Shown here: positions 51,728 through 63,148 of the stretch, piece after piece
How positions within the stretch are numbered: position 1 is the stretch's first letter
How the letters are laid out: each line of letters starts with the position of its first letter
DNA from: Motacilla alba alba
Taxonomy: Eukaryota > Chordata > Aves > Passeriformes > Motacillidae
Direction of reading: 5' to 3'
DNA length: 64,000 bases
Assembly: GCF_015832195.1 (NCBI RefSeq)
Contig: NC_052046.1
Location: 37,228,911-37,292,910 of the forward strand
The notes under the pieces: generated by a model
Told to the model about the DNA's origin: nothing
What the model saw: only the letters and a program-made list of their open reading frames with translations
Databases searched by the model: none
Translations under genes and position numbers: made by a program

Positions 51728-52031
51728 TGTGTCACCGTCACATTTTCTGGAAAAATCCCCTTGCCCAGGATTTTTCTCCTGGGAAGCTGAGAAGCATCAG
51801 AGAAAAAGGAAAACAATATTATCTCATTTGCTTCTCCTGCGTTTTGCTGCTTTGGAGATTCTTTATGCAACAGGTGGTTGTTTCATTGGTTTCATGTGAA
51901 TTGTTTTGACTTAATGGCCAATCACGGCCAAGCTGTGTCGAGGCTCTGGAAAGAGCTCTTATTATTCTTCTTTGTAGCTTTCTGTAAGTATTCTTTCTGT
52001 ATTCTTTAACAAAGTTTCCAATTATTTCCAT
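51728..52031 (+). mobile_element. ERV LTR fragment, passerine ERVK-like
   Basis: The left end 'tgtgtcaccgtcacattttc' and the following 'aggatttttctcctgggaag', 'ctgagaagcatcagag', 'tgcaacaggtggttgtttca' and 'ttaatggccaatcacggcc' blocks correspond to an LTR family common in songbird genomes. It carries a CCAAT box at 51918-51922. The similarity fades after about 52031, before a normal polyadenylation signal and LTR end, so the copy is 3'-truncated or diverged. No retroviral coding sequence adjoins it. The minus-strand frame at 51819-52031 is incidental. Confidence 0.75.
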
Positions 52032-54695
52032 TTGTGCCTGCTTTGATGTTTATGTCTCCATCTGTATATTTTCCGAAATTTCTGGAAAGATCTGTTTGAA
52101 TAGTTTTGTTTTTAAATCCATTTCAACTTCAAGGAGCAAGTCCTGACAGAGACAGCATTACTAAACATCTAATTAATTTTCAACTTGTTTTATAATGTGT
52201 TGAAATTTGACTCAGAAGCAGTTATAACCAAACTTATTATGCACCAGGTTTTCTCTTACCAGACTTATGCATTTTTAAGGTTGTTATATGATTCTGCAGC
52301 ATAAAAAAAGACCTAAGAACCTCTCTGCTTCTTATTAGTCCCTATATATATATATTGAAAAAAGAAAAACGTTTCTTGTGGGATAGCAGCCATGAAGTGT
52401 TTGACAGATCCTGAAATCACTGATTGAAACAATTTAATATTCATGAGTAGCATTGAAGTGAGGAAAGAAATGAATATTTTAGATTCAGACTGAATCACTT
52501 TTATTCTCTTCCTATATCTTTGAAGTAAAGATCAAGAATCCTTCTATGTTTAAGTTACGTACACACTTAGAAAAATGAAAGAAACAAACCACTCTTTTTA
52601 CTTCGTAGTTTTAGAATGATTTTGAGTTTCCAAACCTCCTCATGAATTTGCTTATTTCAAAAACATATAATACTTTTTTATAGTCCTATGTGGTTACTTT
52701 TTCCTCTGTGGATCTGCTAAAGACATTTGAAATTAATAAGAAGAGTGGAGTTCACTAGCAAGGAGGAAACATTGAAACCTGTTCTGTGAAATGGTAAAAA
52801 AATATATAAAGTAAGCAGGAGGGAAAAAAGAGTTATTGCGATGCTTTCAGTTACCAGAATCTTAAATTGTAAATAGAAACATAAACAGGTTACAAATTAA
52901 TATTAAACGGAATGTCGTTTTAAATCAGTGTTTTTATTTCAAATTCTGGTCTTCAATTCATCAAAAATAATGATCTTTTACTAGACGACAAAACTGCATT
53001 TACCTAGTAAATGTATAAATGTGCTGACTTTGCTTCTCAGATATTCCTGGATAGGAAGACATTTATAATCTGTGGCTGAGGATTCCTTTTTTCTTTACTT
53101 ACTACCCAAAGTTTCTGGCAAAATGGTATACACCTGAAAGCATCTGAATGAGTGATCTGTGTCCATGATGCCAATGATGCCACTGTGCAATGGCACTCAC
53201 AAGGTTGACTAAAATCCTAAAATGATTAGCTTATGAGAGTGTATATTTTGTATTATTAATTATGATAACTGTGCTTCAGTTCTTTTTATGGATATACTAC
53301 TGCTGCCAAGTAACATTATTAATGCTTCCTAGCACAATATTCGCTCATTCAATTGACATCTAAAACAGTATTTTTAAGGACATGTAATTGCCATCAAAAA
53401 ATTCTGTATATTGTAGGAATTTTTTTCTTCAATTTTTCTGCATTTGAAATAAAATGTCAGTTTCTAAAGAAAACAGTTTTTTTACCTTTTTGTCTCTAGT
53501 GGTATATTTGAATCAATAAAAGAGTTACCATCCAGTGAACAGAAGTGGAAATAGAACTTTATAAATTCAGAGGTACCAGAAGTTGAGAGAGAAAACAGGG
53601 CTGGCATTTCAGCAAGCTATTAAATGAGTTGTATCTGTAATAAAATGTGAAATGTCAAGTAAGTAAGCTGATATGTTTCTATAAAAATGTGGAACAAGTA
53701 GTATTAAAAGGAAATAAAATCCACTTAACTAAAATAAATGGTAATAAGACTTGAAAGAATTGTATTTATTTTAATGTAAATTGTGTCCCCAAATCCATCG
53801 ACCACTTTGGGGCTACAGCTGAATCTTACATTTTGAAGTTCTAACATTGAATAAGAAAGGATTTAAAATCTTCAGATGGTGAAGAAATATTAATTTTGTC
53901 CGTAATATTTTTATCCTAAAATTGTTTTAACTGCTTGGAATTTTATTGCATGTTCAGTCCAAGCAAGCTAAACAAAAAGAAGTATCTATCCAAAACTAAG
54001 GCTTGATGAAGCACCACTGAGGACAGATATTGCTGTTGTCATACACATCATATTGAAGTATAAAAGTTTTGATGTGATGCAAGGACTCTGACTATCCTTT
54101 CAAATCAGTCTTGAGAATAAAAGACAAATAAATCTGATAATGTGGTTTTATTTATATTAAAAAAGGAAAATTAGTATGTGATTACAATTAGCAGGCAACA
54201 TAATTCATGCAATTAGAGGACGTCTATCAAAGAAAAGGAGGCTTTTTTCCCTGGGTCCATGCAGCTATAGCCAGCCTTATTTGAAACAATTTATTTACTG
54301 CCTTTGGGACAGTAAAGCAAAAGGTGAGGATCATAGAGATCATAGAAATCATAGAGGATTGTTAAAGTGTTAATAGTGAAAAGCAGTTTTAGAACCTGAA
54401 ATGTAATGTGTCCAGCCATGGGAAGAAATATGTACACTGTTCAATTATTCTTAACAAGAAGAGCTGTCTTTCGTTTTTTCAGACCAAGCCTTATGCTTTT
54501 ACAGTTTTATTGCTTCTTGTATTTTACAAAGCACAACTGATTCCACCCACAGGAGCTGGAACATTAAAACTCCTGCCTTGATGGTTTTGCAACAGACAAG
54601 AAAAATTAAAAAAGGACTGAAGGACAGAAGGATGGGTGGAAGGACTGAAGGGGGAGAGAGAGAGAGAAACAGAGGAAGTAAATGGTGGAAGTTGC
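52032..54695. other. Unique AT-rich non-coding sequence
   Basis: Only one frame exceeds 60 codons (61 codons, 52313-52498 minus), and it has no domain. A TA-dinucleotide run occurs near 52340-52356. A short 'gatcatagagatcatagaaatcatag' cluster at 54328-54354 resembles CR1-tail words but lacks the rest of the element. The end of the stretch (54614-54695) grades into the purine tract. Confidence 0.55.
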
Positions 54696-54955
<260 letters not shown>

Positions 54956-57503
54956 CGAACGGAAGATACCTTACTATATAAACCCATTCCTATATCGACA
55001 GTTTCTGGGGAGATATTCTACCTATGTCCTTAAAACCCAGTGCATTTATTTCCTTATGGAGGAAGCTGGTCCAGTGATTTTCCTTTGTGCCTATACATTG
55101 TTTTCTGACTCTGAAGTCTGTAGTAGCTGCTCTGCAGATCCTGCAGCACTGTGCCTGAAAAAAATCCATTTCTTTCCTCTGACACAAATTCATCTCAATC
55201 ACGTTTTGCACAATTTGCACCCTCAGTGAATATACAGTTTATCTTCTTCTTGTACAGAAGATTTTGAGATCTCCAAATATGTACATTAAACTCCTGTAAT
55301 GCTTGAATAAAGTTTTGCAAGGGCAGACTGACTTTCAGGATAGTACAAGTCAATGAGTTTCAATCTTCATTTATTCGGTCCAAGCCTCTTTATTATACTT
55401 GGGTCAGCGATTTTATCCCCTGCTTTGGAACTGAATTTTCCCGTAATCAGAGAATGCTGAGTGAAGTTTTCTCTAGTGTAACTCCACAGTTGAGTACTTA
55501 CATGAGGAATTTGGCTCAGAATATTTGGCATAACATCAATGTGTTACTGTAGCTTCTCTGGACTTCTTTATTTTTCATTATCCTTGGCTACACTGCTTGG
55601 TACTTAAACTTGAGTAGTGGTCAGATTTTTCTCGGATCTTTAGAGAGGGATTAAAGTAAACTTGACACAGCATGAATTATTTCCATTTAAACATGGTACT
55701 TCTGACTCAGGTCTAACACATTCACATATGGCCATAGCTGTGAATACTGAATGGGAGGCAGGAACTGAGGGTATAAAACAAGCGTCACAAGTAAAGGAAA
55801 CGAGGAGGAATTTCTATCCTAAACCTGGAGAACAAAATGCAGGCCATTATGTGAGCATTTTTGGTAACATGTTATGACTTGCATAATGTTATTTTCTGTC
55901 AAAAAGTGGCCACAAATGTTTTCAAATATGATCCTTATGTGGGAAAATTTCTTTTCATTATAGACTTTACTATTCTATATAGCAACAACAACAACAACAA
56001 CATAATAATAATAATAATTTTATCCTCTCTGTTTCTCTGCTAATATCACTAGAAACTCAAAAAGATTTGGTGCTTTTCTGTTACTTTTTTGTGCCTTATG
56101 CAAAAAAATATCCTTGATACATTTTTCCATTGACAAGAAAATTCCCATAGTGGTCAGTTATGTCAGTGATATTTGTCCTTAACCTTGAAATTAAGCAGCA
56201 TCTGCAAAAGAGTTAGAAAGTACTGAAAATTGCTAGATTTTTTGCCATTTTTGCTTTGTATGAAGGTACTAATTTAGGGTTCTCCTGGGTCACTTGTAAA
56301 GGCCTTTTAGGATTTTTTTCCATTGTAATATAAGAAGGTATCTTTCCTTTAATGGGAGAAGAATACAGGCAATATTTTTTCCTTTTCATATCACATATCC
56401 AAAGCTTAAGAATAGGTATTTTCCATTGCTAAATTAGCTAACTGACATTAAAAATCTCAGTCTTATCTGGTCTTTTGACAAGATTATGTTTAGAAAAAAA
56501 AAACAACCAGATTTTTAGGTCAGAAAGGAATCAATCTCTAGGTTAGAGTAGCGATCTGCATGATTTGGAAATTCCACTTAGCATGTTCCTTCTATTACAG
56601 GAAAGGAAAATTTTGGCAAATGACGACTCTAGTATCTAATATGCCTCTCTCATTTGACTACCACATTGTAGCTGGAGCTCCTTTTTCGTGTGGTTTTTTC
56701 CTCATCTGCAAAATTTTATCGTAGATATCAGTGATATCACTGCAATGTCTTGGTCTTTTGTAGCAGACTTCCAGACAGAAGGCCCTGCTAAATCATTATG
56801 TTCTTGAGTGATTTTCTTTTTAGTCCAGCAGTACTTGTTGCTTGCTTTTTCGTTTCATGTTGCACAGTGGATCCATAGTGGCTGCTGCCTCTGAAACAAT
56901 ACCATGTTGGATACATGTATAATCTGAGAAAATTTAGTTTCAAGATTTCCAGTCAGATTGTTCAAGTTCTCCCTGGTATTAGGCTGAAGAATATTTAACC
57001 ATGATACCTTACAAAGACAATGAAATGCAGAATCACAAATGGACTTATTTGATGAAAGTGTCCAAATTCATCAAGTAATTTCTATAAATACCTTGCCTCT
57101 GGTTAAGTATCAGCAAAAGCAATGTGCTGGATATAGTACAAAACAAGCAGAAAACAGAAGAGAGACAAATCATACTGAACATTGTGTGGTATTACCAGAG
57201 TGGTGGGTTTCAGGTTCTTACTGAATGCTTTGCTAGGCAATCAAAAGCCACTTGTAGGACTAAAGTGCCTCTTCAGACTCTGAGATAGGGTGGAGAGTGA
57301 AAAGCAGATGATGTTCATGTGTTTCTTCTGGAACAAGTCAACAAAGAAACCAATAAGATGAGCAGAGACTAGCTTGGACCTTTGCTATCTCCCACAGATA
57401 TTTGGCAGAAGACCTGAGGTGGTGTATGCAAGTCATAATTCCTGCTGCTGGCCAGATGTAAATAGCCATGGCTCCTCCTGGGGGCCATTGTACCAGAGAC
57501 TTA
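54956..57503. other. Unique AT-rich sequence with a compound trinucleotide repeat
   Basis: No gene or transposon is recognised. Short frames (55662-55877, 57039-57224 and others) show no domain. The AAC/AAT microsatellite is listed separately. Confidence 0.55.
55982..56018 (+). repeat. Compound (AAC)n(AAT)n microsatellite
   Basis: About six CAA/AAC units followed directly by about five ATA/AAT units. It explains the N/I-rich end of the 60-codon frame at 55861-56043. Confidence 0.9.
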
Positions 57504-57850
57504 TGTTGCAAGCTGGAATTACTGCTAGTAAAGCCCAGGGTAAGAAAGCAAAAAGGACCTTTACACAATACCCAGAGATGTGTTATTCAGCCGCGTGGTG
57601 AGATGTTCAGGTCCCAGCACCCACACACAGAGGGTCTCAGTTTTGGTCTGCCAAGGGGCCTGGGGGTGAACTTGGTCTCTGGGCAGTACAGAGATGAAGG
57701 CCAATCAGGGAATAGGGAGGAGTGGCTCGGGGACAAAGGAACGGATCTAGGAGCAGGGGAGCAAGCCAATGGGGTCTTAACAGCTTTTTGAGGGAAGCTT
57801 CTTGTGTCTCCCTAAACCAGGGAATGCCCCCCAGGGTCTCCACAGACATG
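57504..57850 (-). mobile_element. Possible ERV LTR, minus orientation
   Basis: This is a GC-richer block in AT-rich surroundings. Read on the minus strand it shows two ATTGG (inverted CCAAT) boxes (plus-strand ccaat at 57766-57770 and 57701-57705), then a degenerate polyadenylation signal 'gaataaca' (plus-strand tgttattc at 57581-57588) followed by 'tctgggtattgtgtaaaggt', a U5-like stretch. A TG start near 57850 and a CA end near 57504 on the minus strand are plausible. No TATA box is clear and no target duplication was found. The overlapping frames on both strands (57468-57791 plus, 57637-57924 minus) are not genes. Confidence 0.45.
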
Positions 57851-58153
57851 CCTCCAAGCTGGAAAACTTTCCAGAAGCTGTAGAGGAAAAGCAGTCTGTG
57901 AAGGAAAAGCAAAGATTTCACCACTGAAAGGTTTGGTGTGACAGTGTGTATTCAGTGCCATACTCACGCACAGAAAGAGCAGTGACTTGCTGGGCAGTAG
58001 TACATTGTTAGAAAATTGAGTAATTTCATAGAAAAGAAAGCACAGGAACACATCTGTTTTCACAGATATGAAACATATTCCTGCAGAAGATGTATCAACA
58101 AGAATCAGATAAGCTTTGTAGTTCACCTTTTGTATGTAGTCAAACACAGGAAC

Positions 58154-58156
<3 letters not shown>
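57851..58156. other. Unique sequence, nothing recognised
   Basis: About 300 bp between the possible LTR and the T tract, carrying only parts of short overlapping frames. Confidence 0.55.

Positions 58157-58193
<37 letters not shown>
58157..58193. repeat. 37-nt T tract
   Basis: Thirty-seven uninterrupted T. On the minus strand the A tract is preceded by 'gcatattaataattcag', which has no canonical AATAAA, so evidence for a retroposed tail is weaker than at 13179-13216. Confidence 0.93.
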
Positions 58194-61100
58194 CTGAATT
58201 ATTAATATGCTTTATATTCCTGCAGAGGATCTTCATATTCCTGTAAATTTTGTTTAGTTAGTGGAAACACAGGTCTTTCTTTCATGGTTATTTATCTTTC
58301 CTAGCTGTTTGTGTGAGTGACCAAATTCCCCCTTGCTTTGAAAAAAACTTCTTGCTTAATCCTCTATTATTAAAATAAGAAATACAAGATAAATACTTTG
58401 TTATTTGTGTGTGAGTATGTATGAATATATGTTGATGTTGGTGCTTATGACCCTCTTTGTGGAAATTACATACACAAATACCTTGTAAGTAGCAAACAGT
58501 GGTCATTTTGAGACTTACAATAGAATTCTGGGAAAAGGATTTAGCTTTGTAACTCAAGGACCTCTAAAACAGCAAACAATTATCTATCTTGTCTGCAACA
58601 GTAAAGATGGATAATATAGCAATGTGATTTAAAAATTGATCTTAGCTCCACTCAGCTGAGCATAAAGGAAAATATGACTTGCTGAGGAGACATAGTGAGG
58701 CTGCACTATATAGTATATCACTGCCAAAAGTTACAAAAGCTTTTAAAAGACCTTCCTATTACAAATCCAGTTTTCTGTCTGATGCAAATTTCTACCTAAA
58801 CTTTCATTTGACCTTGAAAAACTTACATTGCTGTCAATGATCACCTCATACCTGCAGTGCACACACAATTGTCTGAAACTTTATTCTATGTATGTTTTAA
58901 GAAATGCACATTCCTGATTCAGCTGGAGAAGCTGAAGACCTTTTATGGCAGAGTCATAGGCTTCCACAGAGTTATTTTAGACTATCACTGTTTCAGACTG
59001 CTGGGTCTTCTAGAACTAGGCTGCTACCTATTTGTTATCTTTACGCAAAATATAAAGGACTGGACATGTGGAAGACCCTAGCCATTGGAAATACCCAGCA
59101 AAGTAATTGATAGCAGTACAGATTTTGTGAACTCAGTGATAGAGGTCAGGGTTCCAAAACGTTGTTGGATGTTCTTGCAGCTGGAGATTTTAAAACGCAG
59201 CTGGAGATTTTAAAACGCCGTTTAAAAAATGCAAAAGAATTTAGGCAAAATCTCAGCAGGAAAAAAATGAAACCTAAAGTGCATTCCATATCACTTGCCA
59301 CTAACTCTGGCAGCATACACAGTCAGTTTCTGCATGCTGGCTGATGCGTCTTTGTTATAATGTGATACCTTGACAGTGTCTCCCATGCTGCCATTCAGTT
59401 TCCCTGGAGGCTGTTGGGTACTTCTAAAAAAGCTAATAACGGAGCACCTCATCGCTGAGAGCATTGTCAGCTGGCATCAGTTCCAACAGCAACAACAAAA
59501 ATGTGGGTTGGGTTCATGCCTGGCAGGCACATGGGAGCAAAATTTCATCTTCATTCAATTCAAGCTATATTTGATTTTTGTCACATAAAGGACATGAAGA
59601 TATTTTTACATCTGTCACACTGCCTAATGTTGCTCTGACTATAAGCTTTAATAATGATATAGAAAGCAATGAAAATAATTAACAAAATAAATAGAAAATG
59701 TATAAATTCGTTATCACATATTTTCCTGCTCATGGTCACTTGGGATCCAACAGTTTATTACTAATTATATGAATGAAAAAGGTGTTGAATGGTGCTTTTA
59801 ATAAACAAAAGATTAACCCTTTGCTGTAGAGAATTTTGATGGAATTTGTTCAATACTGTGTTCTTTATTTTTTTATTTCATGCTTTATGATTTGGGGTTT
59901 TTATAATATAAGGCCACCTTTCTTGTCTCAAAGGAAATTGCTATTTGCTCCTAAAATATCTCAAATTTTTATGGCTTTTGTGCAGAAAAGAATCATAAAC
60001 TATTGCCAGTAAAGACTGCATATGAGGAGATAGATGCCATATAAAGCTAACATGGTAGAAGAGTCGAGTTGTCCATGACACAGCTGTGAAAAACACCATA
60101 CCATTCCTTTCTCTTTCTGCATATTCTTTTCCAGAGTTGAATTGGAGGGCATATTTCTTCATCTACCCCCTCACTACTGCAAGTCAGAAATCTCTGACAA
60201 AGTATCTTTAATCAGCTGAAATCAGACCAACGCTTATATCATGTAGAGCTGCTGGAAGTCAACAAAAGATAGCCTGATTTCCAAAAATCAGTTTGGCTTT
60301 TGTTAGCTGTGAACTATTAGCTTGCAACTGTGAACTAACAGGAAGAGTAGTTGATAAAAGTGATGATTTTTTGTAATTTTCTGGTGGCTCAACAGGTGTA
60401 ACTGGAAGCAGACTTTGATACCATCTTATGACTTTGGACTGTTAAAACAAGGTTATTAATTTAGACCCTGCTGCTTTGCAGTTTAACCTATCAGCTTAAG
60501 GACTCTGGATTTAGCCCCAAAGCAGAATAACAGGAACCATATTAAAAAAGCTTGAAAATTATAGTTCTTCTTTCTCCCCTGAGGACTGCTGTTTGACTTC
60601 AGATACCTGGAAACAGTACTGCAGTTCTTAATATTTAGACATGTTCCCTTTGTCTTTTTCTATATTTTTTATATACCCATCCCATTATATTATTCTGCTA
60701 TTCATGTTTTGAATTCTTGCATGAAATTTTTTCACTGTATGAAAGAGGGCATCTGGACATAGCTTAAGCATTTTTCAACTTCTCCCCTTTTCTTCAGCAC
60801 TAAATGGTTTCCTCTCCATATGGATGTGGAAAGGGTGAGATTTTCTTGATTTTAAATCCTTAAATGAATGAAAAAAACAGTGATTTGGCTTATGATCTCA
60901 TTACTACTGCCTTTAAACTGAAAAAAATCTTCTGAACTTAAATAAAAATAAAATGATTTTAAACAGGAGTGAGAGAAAGTTCCATCTTTCTAGACTTTTT
61001 AAAGATAGGCCAGAGTGACTAACAGTCTGAAAACTGATTAAGAAAAATAGCTGTCTTGAAAGGTGTGCTCTTAAAACACCCTTAGAGGCACTTATGGAAA

Positions 61101-61938
61101 GTGCTACATAACTTAGGGGGCCTTCACCAGAACAGTTATGAAGAAATTATTTTTTGAACTTGTAAAGTTAAATAGACTTCGTAACATTTTAGATATGCTA
61201 TTGGCACATCCTATTAGCACAACAGTCTCTGGTCTTTTTCAGGTATGTTGATTGTCTAAAAATGTGGAAGATATATTACATTTCTTAATAACTTTTTTAA
61301 GATTTATACTAAAGAAGCCCAGAGACCATATGCATTCAAAACCCTGGAAATTAATTTGTATTAGTCTTGTTCACTGTTTAATTTTCCCATTTGATTAATT
61401 CTCTTTGGGAATAGTTTGGAGTCATTCTTTGGATAGGCCACTGGAGAAAAGCATTCAGTAGATGTTGTAAGGAGTGATTTCCATCTCGGAAGTTGGACTG
61501 GTGCTATACTAGGCATACTAAAGGCTGAGTGTACAGGGGTGGGTTAAATGAGAATAATCTGTCACTATAAAGGGGACAGTAGGAATTTTAGCTGCTTTGA
61601 GATCTGTGACTCACAAATTATGAAAGACAAACGTAGTTTAGCTTAGTGTTAGTGTTTCTGCAGAGCTGTGGATGTGAAGTGTGTCTGGAAGGCACAACTG
61701 TGGTGTCCTCTTCTTGACCAGTTCCATGTGAAATTCTTACAGCTGAATGTTAATTTTGCTGTGAAATTTATCATGAGTGGTTTCAAGCTGAAGGCTTCTC
61801 TCATGCTAAGAAGCTAATTCAGTTCCCAGAAATCCCTCACAAGCTCATTGCAATTGGATTAAAAATGGAGTCAGAAGAGATTCCATTGTATGGCTGTGTT
61901 GCTGGTGTTCTCATTCCCTTTAATTCTGTTTTCATGCT
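58194..61938. other. Unique AT-rich non-coding sequence
   Basis: Short frames (58288-58557 minus, 58857-59110 plus, 59162-59344 plus, 59370-59588 plus, 59941-60162 minus) have no recognisable domain. No transposon is recognised. A 20-bp tandem duplication at 59177-59216 is listed separately. Confidence 0.55.
59177..59216. repeat. Exact 20-bp tandem duplication
   Basis: Two identical adjacent copies of 'gcagctggagattttaaaac' at 59177-59196 and 59197-59216. This is a recent slippage-type duplication. Confidence 0.95.
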
Positions 61939-62430
61939 TGTTGCGGTACGATGTCACAGTTTGCCCCAGATACCCCAGGTTTCACCCTGAAGATTCCTTC
62001 CCCAGGTGTGTCAATCACCTCTTCTTTCCCCACCCTGACCTCTGTCTATCAATCCTGGAATTCCAGAAGGGCGTTGAGTGATTAGGCAAGTTCGAAAGAT
62101 GCTCCTTACCTCTGGGGGGCATTGGACAATCCAGGTGTCCTTTGTCCCTTGGGATCTCCTCTCCCATACCTGGTTGGTGAGTTTCCTCTCCGTCTCCGCC
62201 CCCTCTCCCCCAGGTAAAAGGGCAAGCAGATCATGTAGTGGGGGTTCTGTTGGAGCTGTTGCTGGATTCAGGGGCCATGCGGCCCAGAATAAAATCTCTG
62301 GATTAAAACCCTCCATCAGAACTGACTTCTTCCTTCACCATCACCTTAAAGCTTCTCCATCAGTGGGAACCTGAAGAGCAGACCCTCTGCCAGAGGAAAA
62401 CTCCATCCCACCACTATCGGGGCTCTGGCA
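61939..62430 (+). mobile_element. ERV solo-LTR-like element
   Basis: A GC-richer block begins with a TG-start candidate at 61939 (or 61952, 'tgtcacagtttgcccc'). It contains a GC-box-like 'ctccgccccctctccc' near 62193-62208, a degenerate TATA-like 'ggtaaaaggg' at 62213-62222 and AATAAA at 62288-62293 followed by a U5-like stretch. Spacing from TATA to poly(A) signal (about 75 nt) fits an avian ERV LTR with a short R. The 3' limit is uncertain and may reach about 62560. No adjoining gag, pol or env was found. Overlapping frames on both strands are not genes. Confidence 0.6.
62288..62293 (+). terminator. AATAAA polyadenylation signal in the LTR
   Basis: A canonical hexamer in 'cccagaataaaatctctgg', located about 75 nt downstream of the TATA-like box of the same LTR. 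Confidence 0.5.
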
Positions 62431-63148
62431 TGCCTGGACTTGTCCTCATGTGCTCTGCTGCAACATCTAGCCAGCCAATAGTGTCTCTGGGGTCAAACAC
62501 CTCAGTTGCCGTTATTTGTTTCAGACGCAGGGCCAGGCAAGCCAAGACACATCCCTTCGGCAATATTGGAAATATTCCAATACATGCCGTTGCTGTATCC
62601 ATGTTTTTCCTCCCTTTTTGGCAGTTTACCTGCCACACAACTCTACTTTCACCACTCCTTTTCTGCAGCTGAGCTGAAAAGCAGCAGTATTTTCACTTCC
62701 TGTGAAGTATCTGACCCTGCTTTTCCAATTGATAATTCATTGAGTTCTGTGAAAGCCACTTCAGTGATTGCCGTCTCAGGAAAGGAAAATGGGAGGATTT
62801 CTCATGTATCCAGCTGAACTGTTCTGATGGAGAGGAAATATGGAAATGAGGCACACCCCCATGTGGTGCATCATCCCTGCGTGTACTCAAACCATGAAGA
62901 AGGCAGTGAGTGCTATCTCATCCTGGGAGCACACAGCTGCTGCATTCAAAGGCATCTCACAACCGGCTGAGGCCTTTTTCAGATTCTAGCTCCTACTGGG
63001 GACATCAAACTGCTCCTGATTTGGGGGCAGAAGGGTGCGTTTGGCTTTTTTTGTTTGTTTGTTTGTTTTAAATATTTTAGTAGTAACTAGAACCTGGAAG
63101 AACCTGAAAACATCCTTTGAAATGTTTCCAGTATGTCAGCTGTGCACT
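62431..63148. other. Unique sequence between LTR and satellite
   Basis: Overlapping frames at 62414-62638 (minus), 62506-62817 (plus) and 62693-62890 (minus) have no recognisable domain. A (TTTG)n run lies at 63050-63069. The first ~130 bp may still belong to the LTR. Confidence 0.5.
63050..63069 (+). repeat. (TTTG)n short microsatellite
   Basis: About five copies of TTTG. Confidence 0.85.

Noticed and set aside
54328..54354. CR1 tail from repeated 'atcatagag' words
   Set aside because: Only the simple-repeat words are present, and none of the adjoining CR1 3' UTR blocks follow.
57468..57924. Overlapping frames of 107 and 95 codons as genes
   Set aside because: They lie over the LTR-like GC-rich block on both strands and lack domains.
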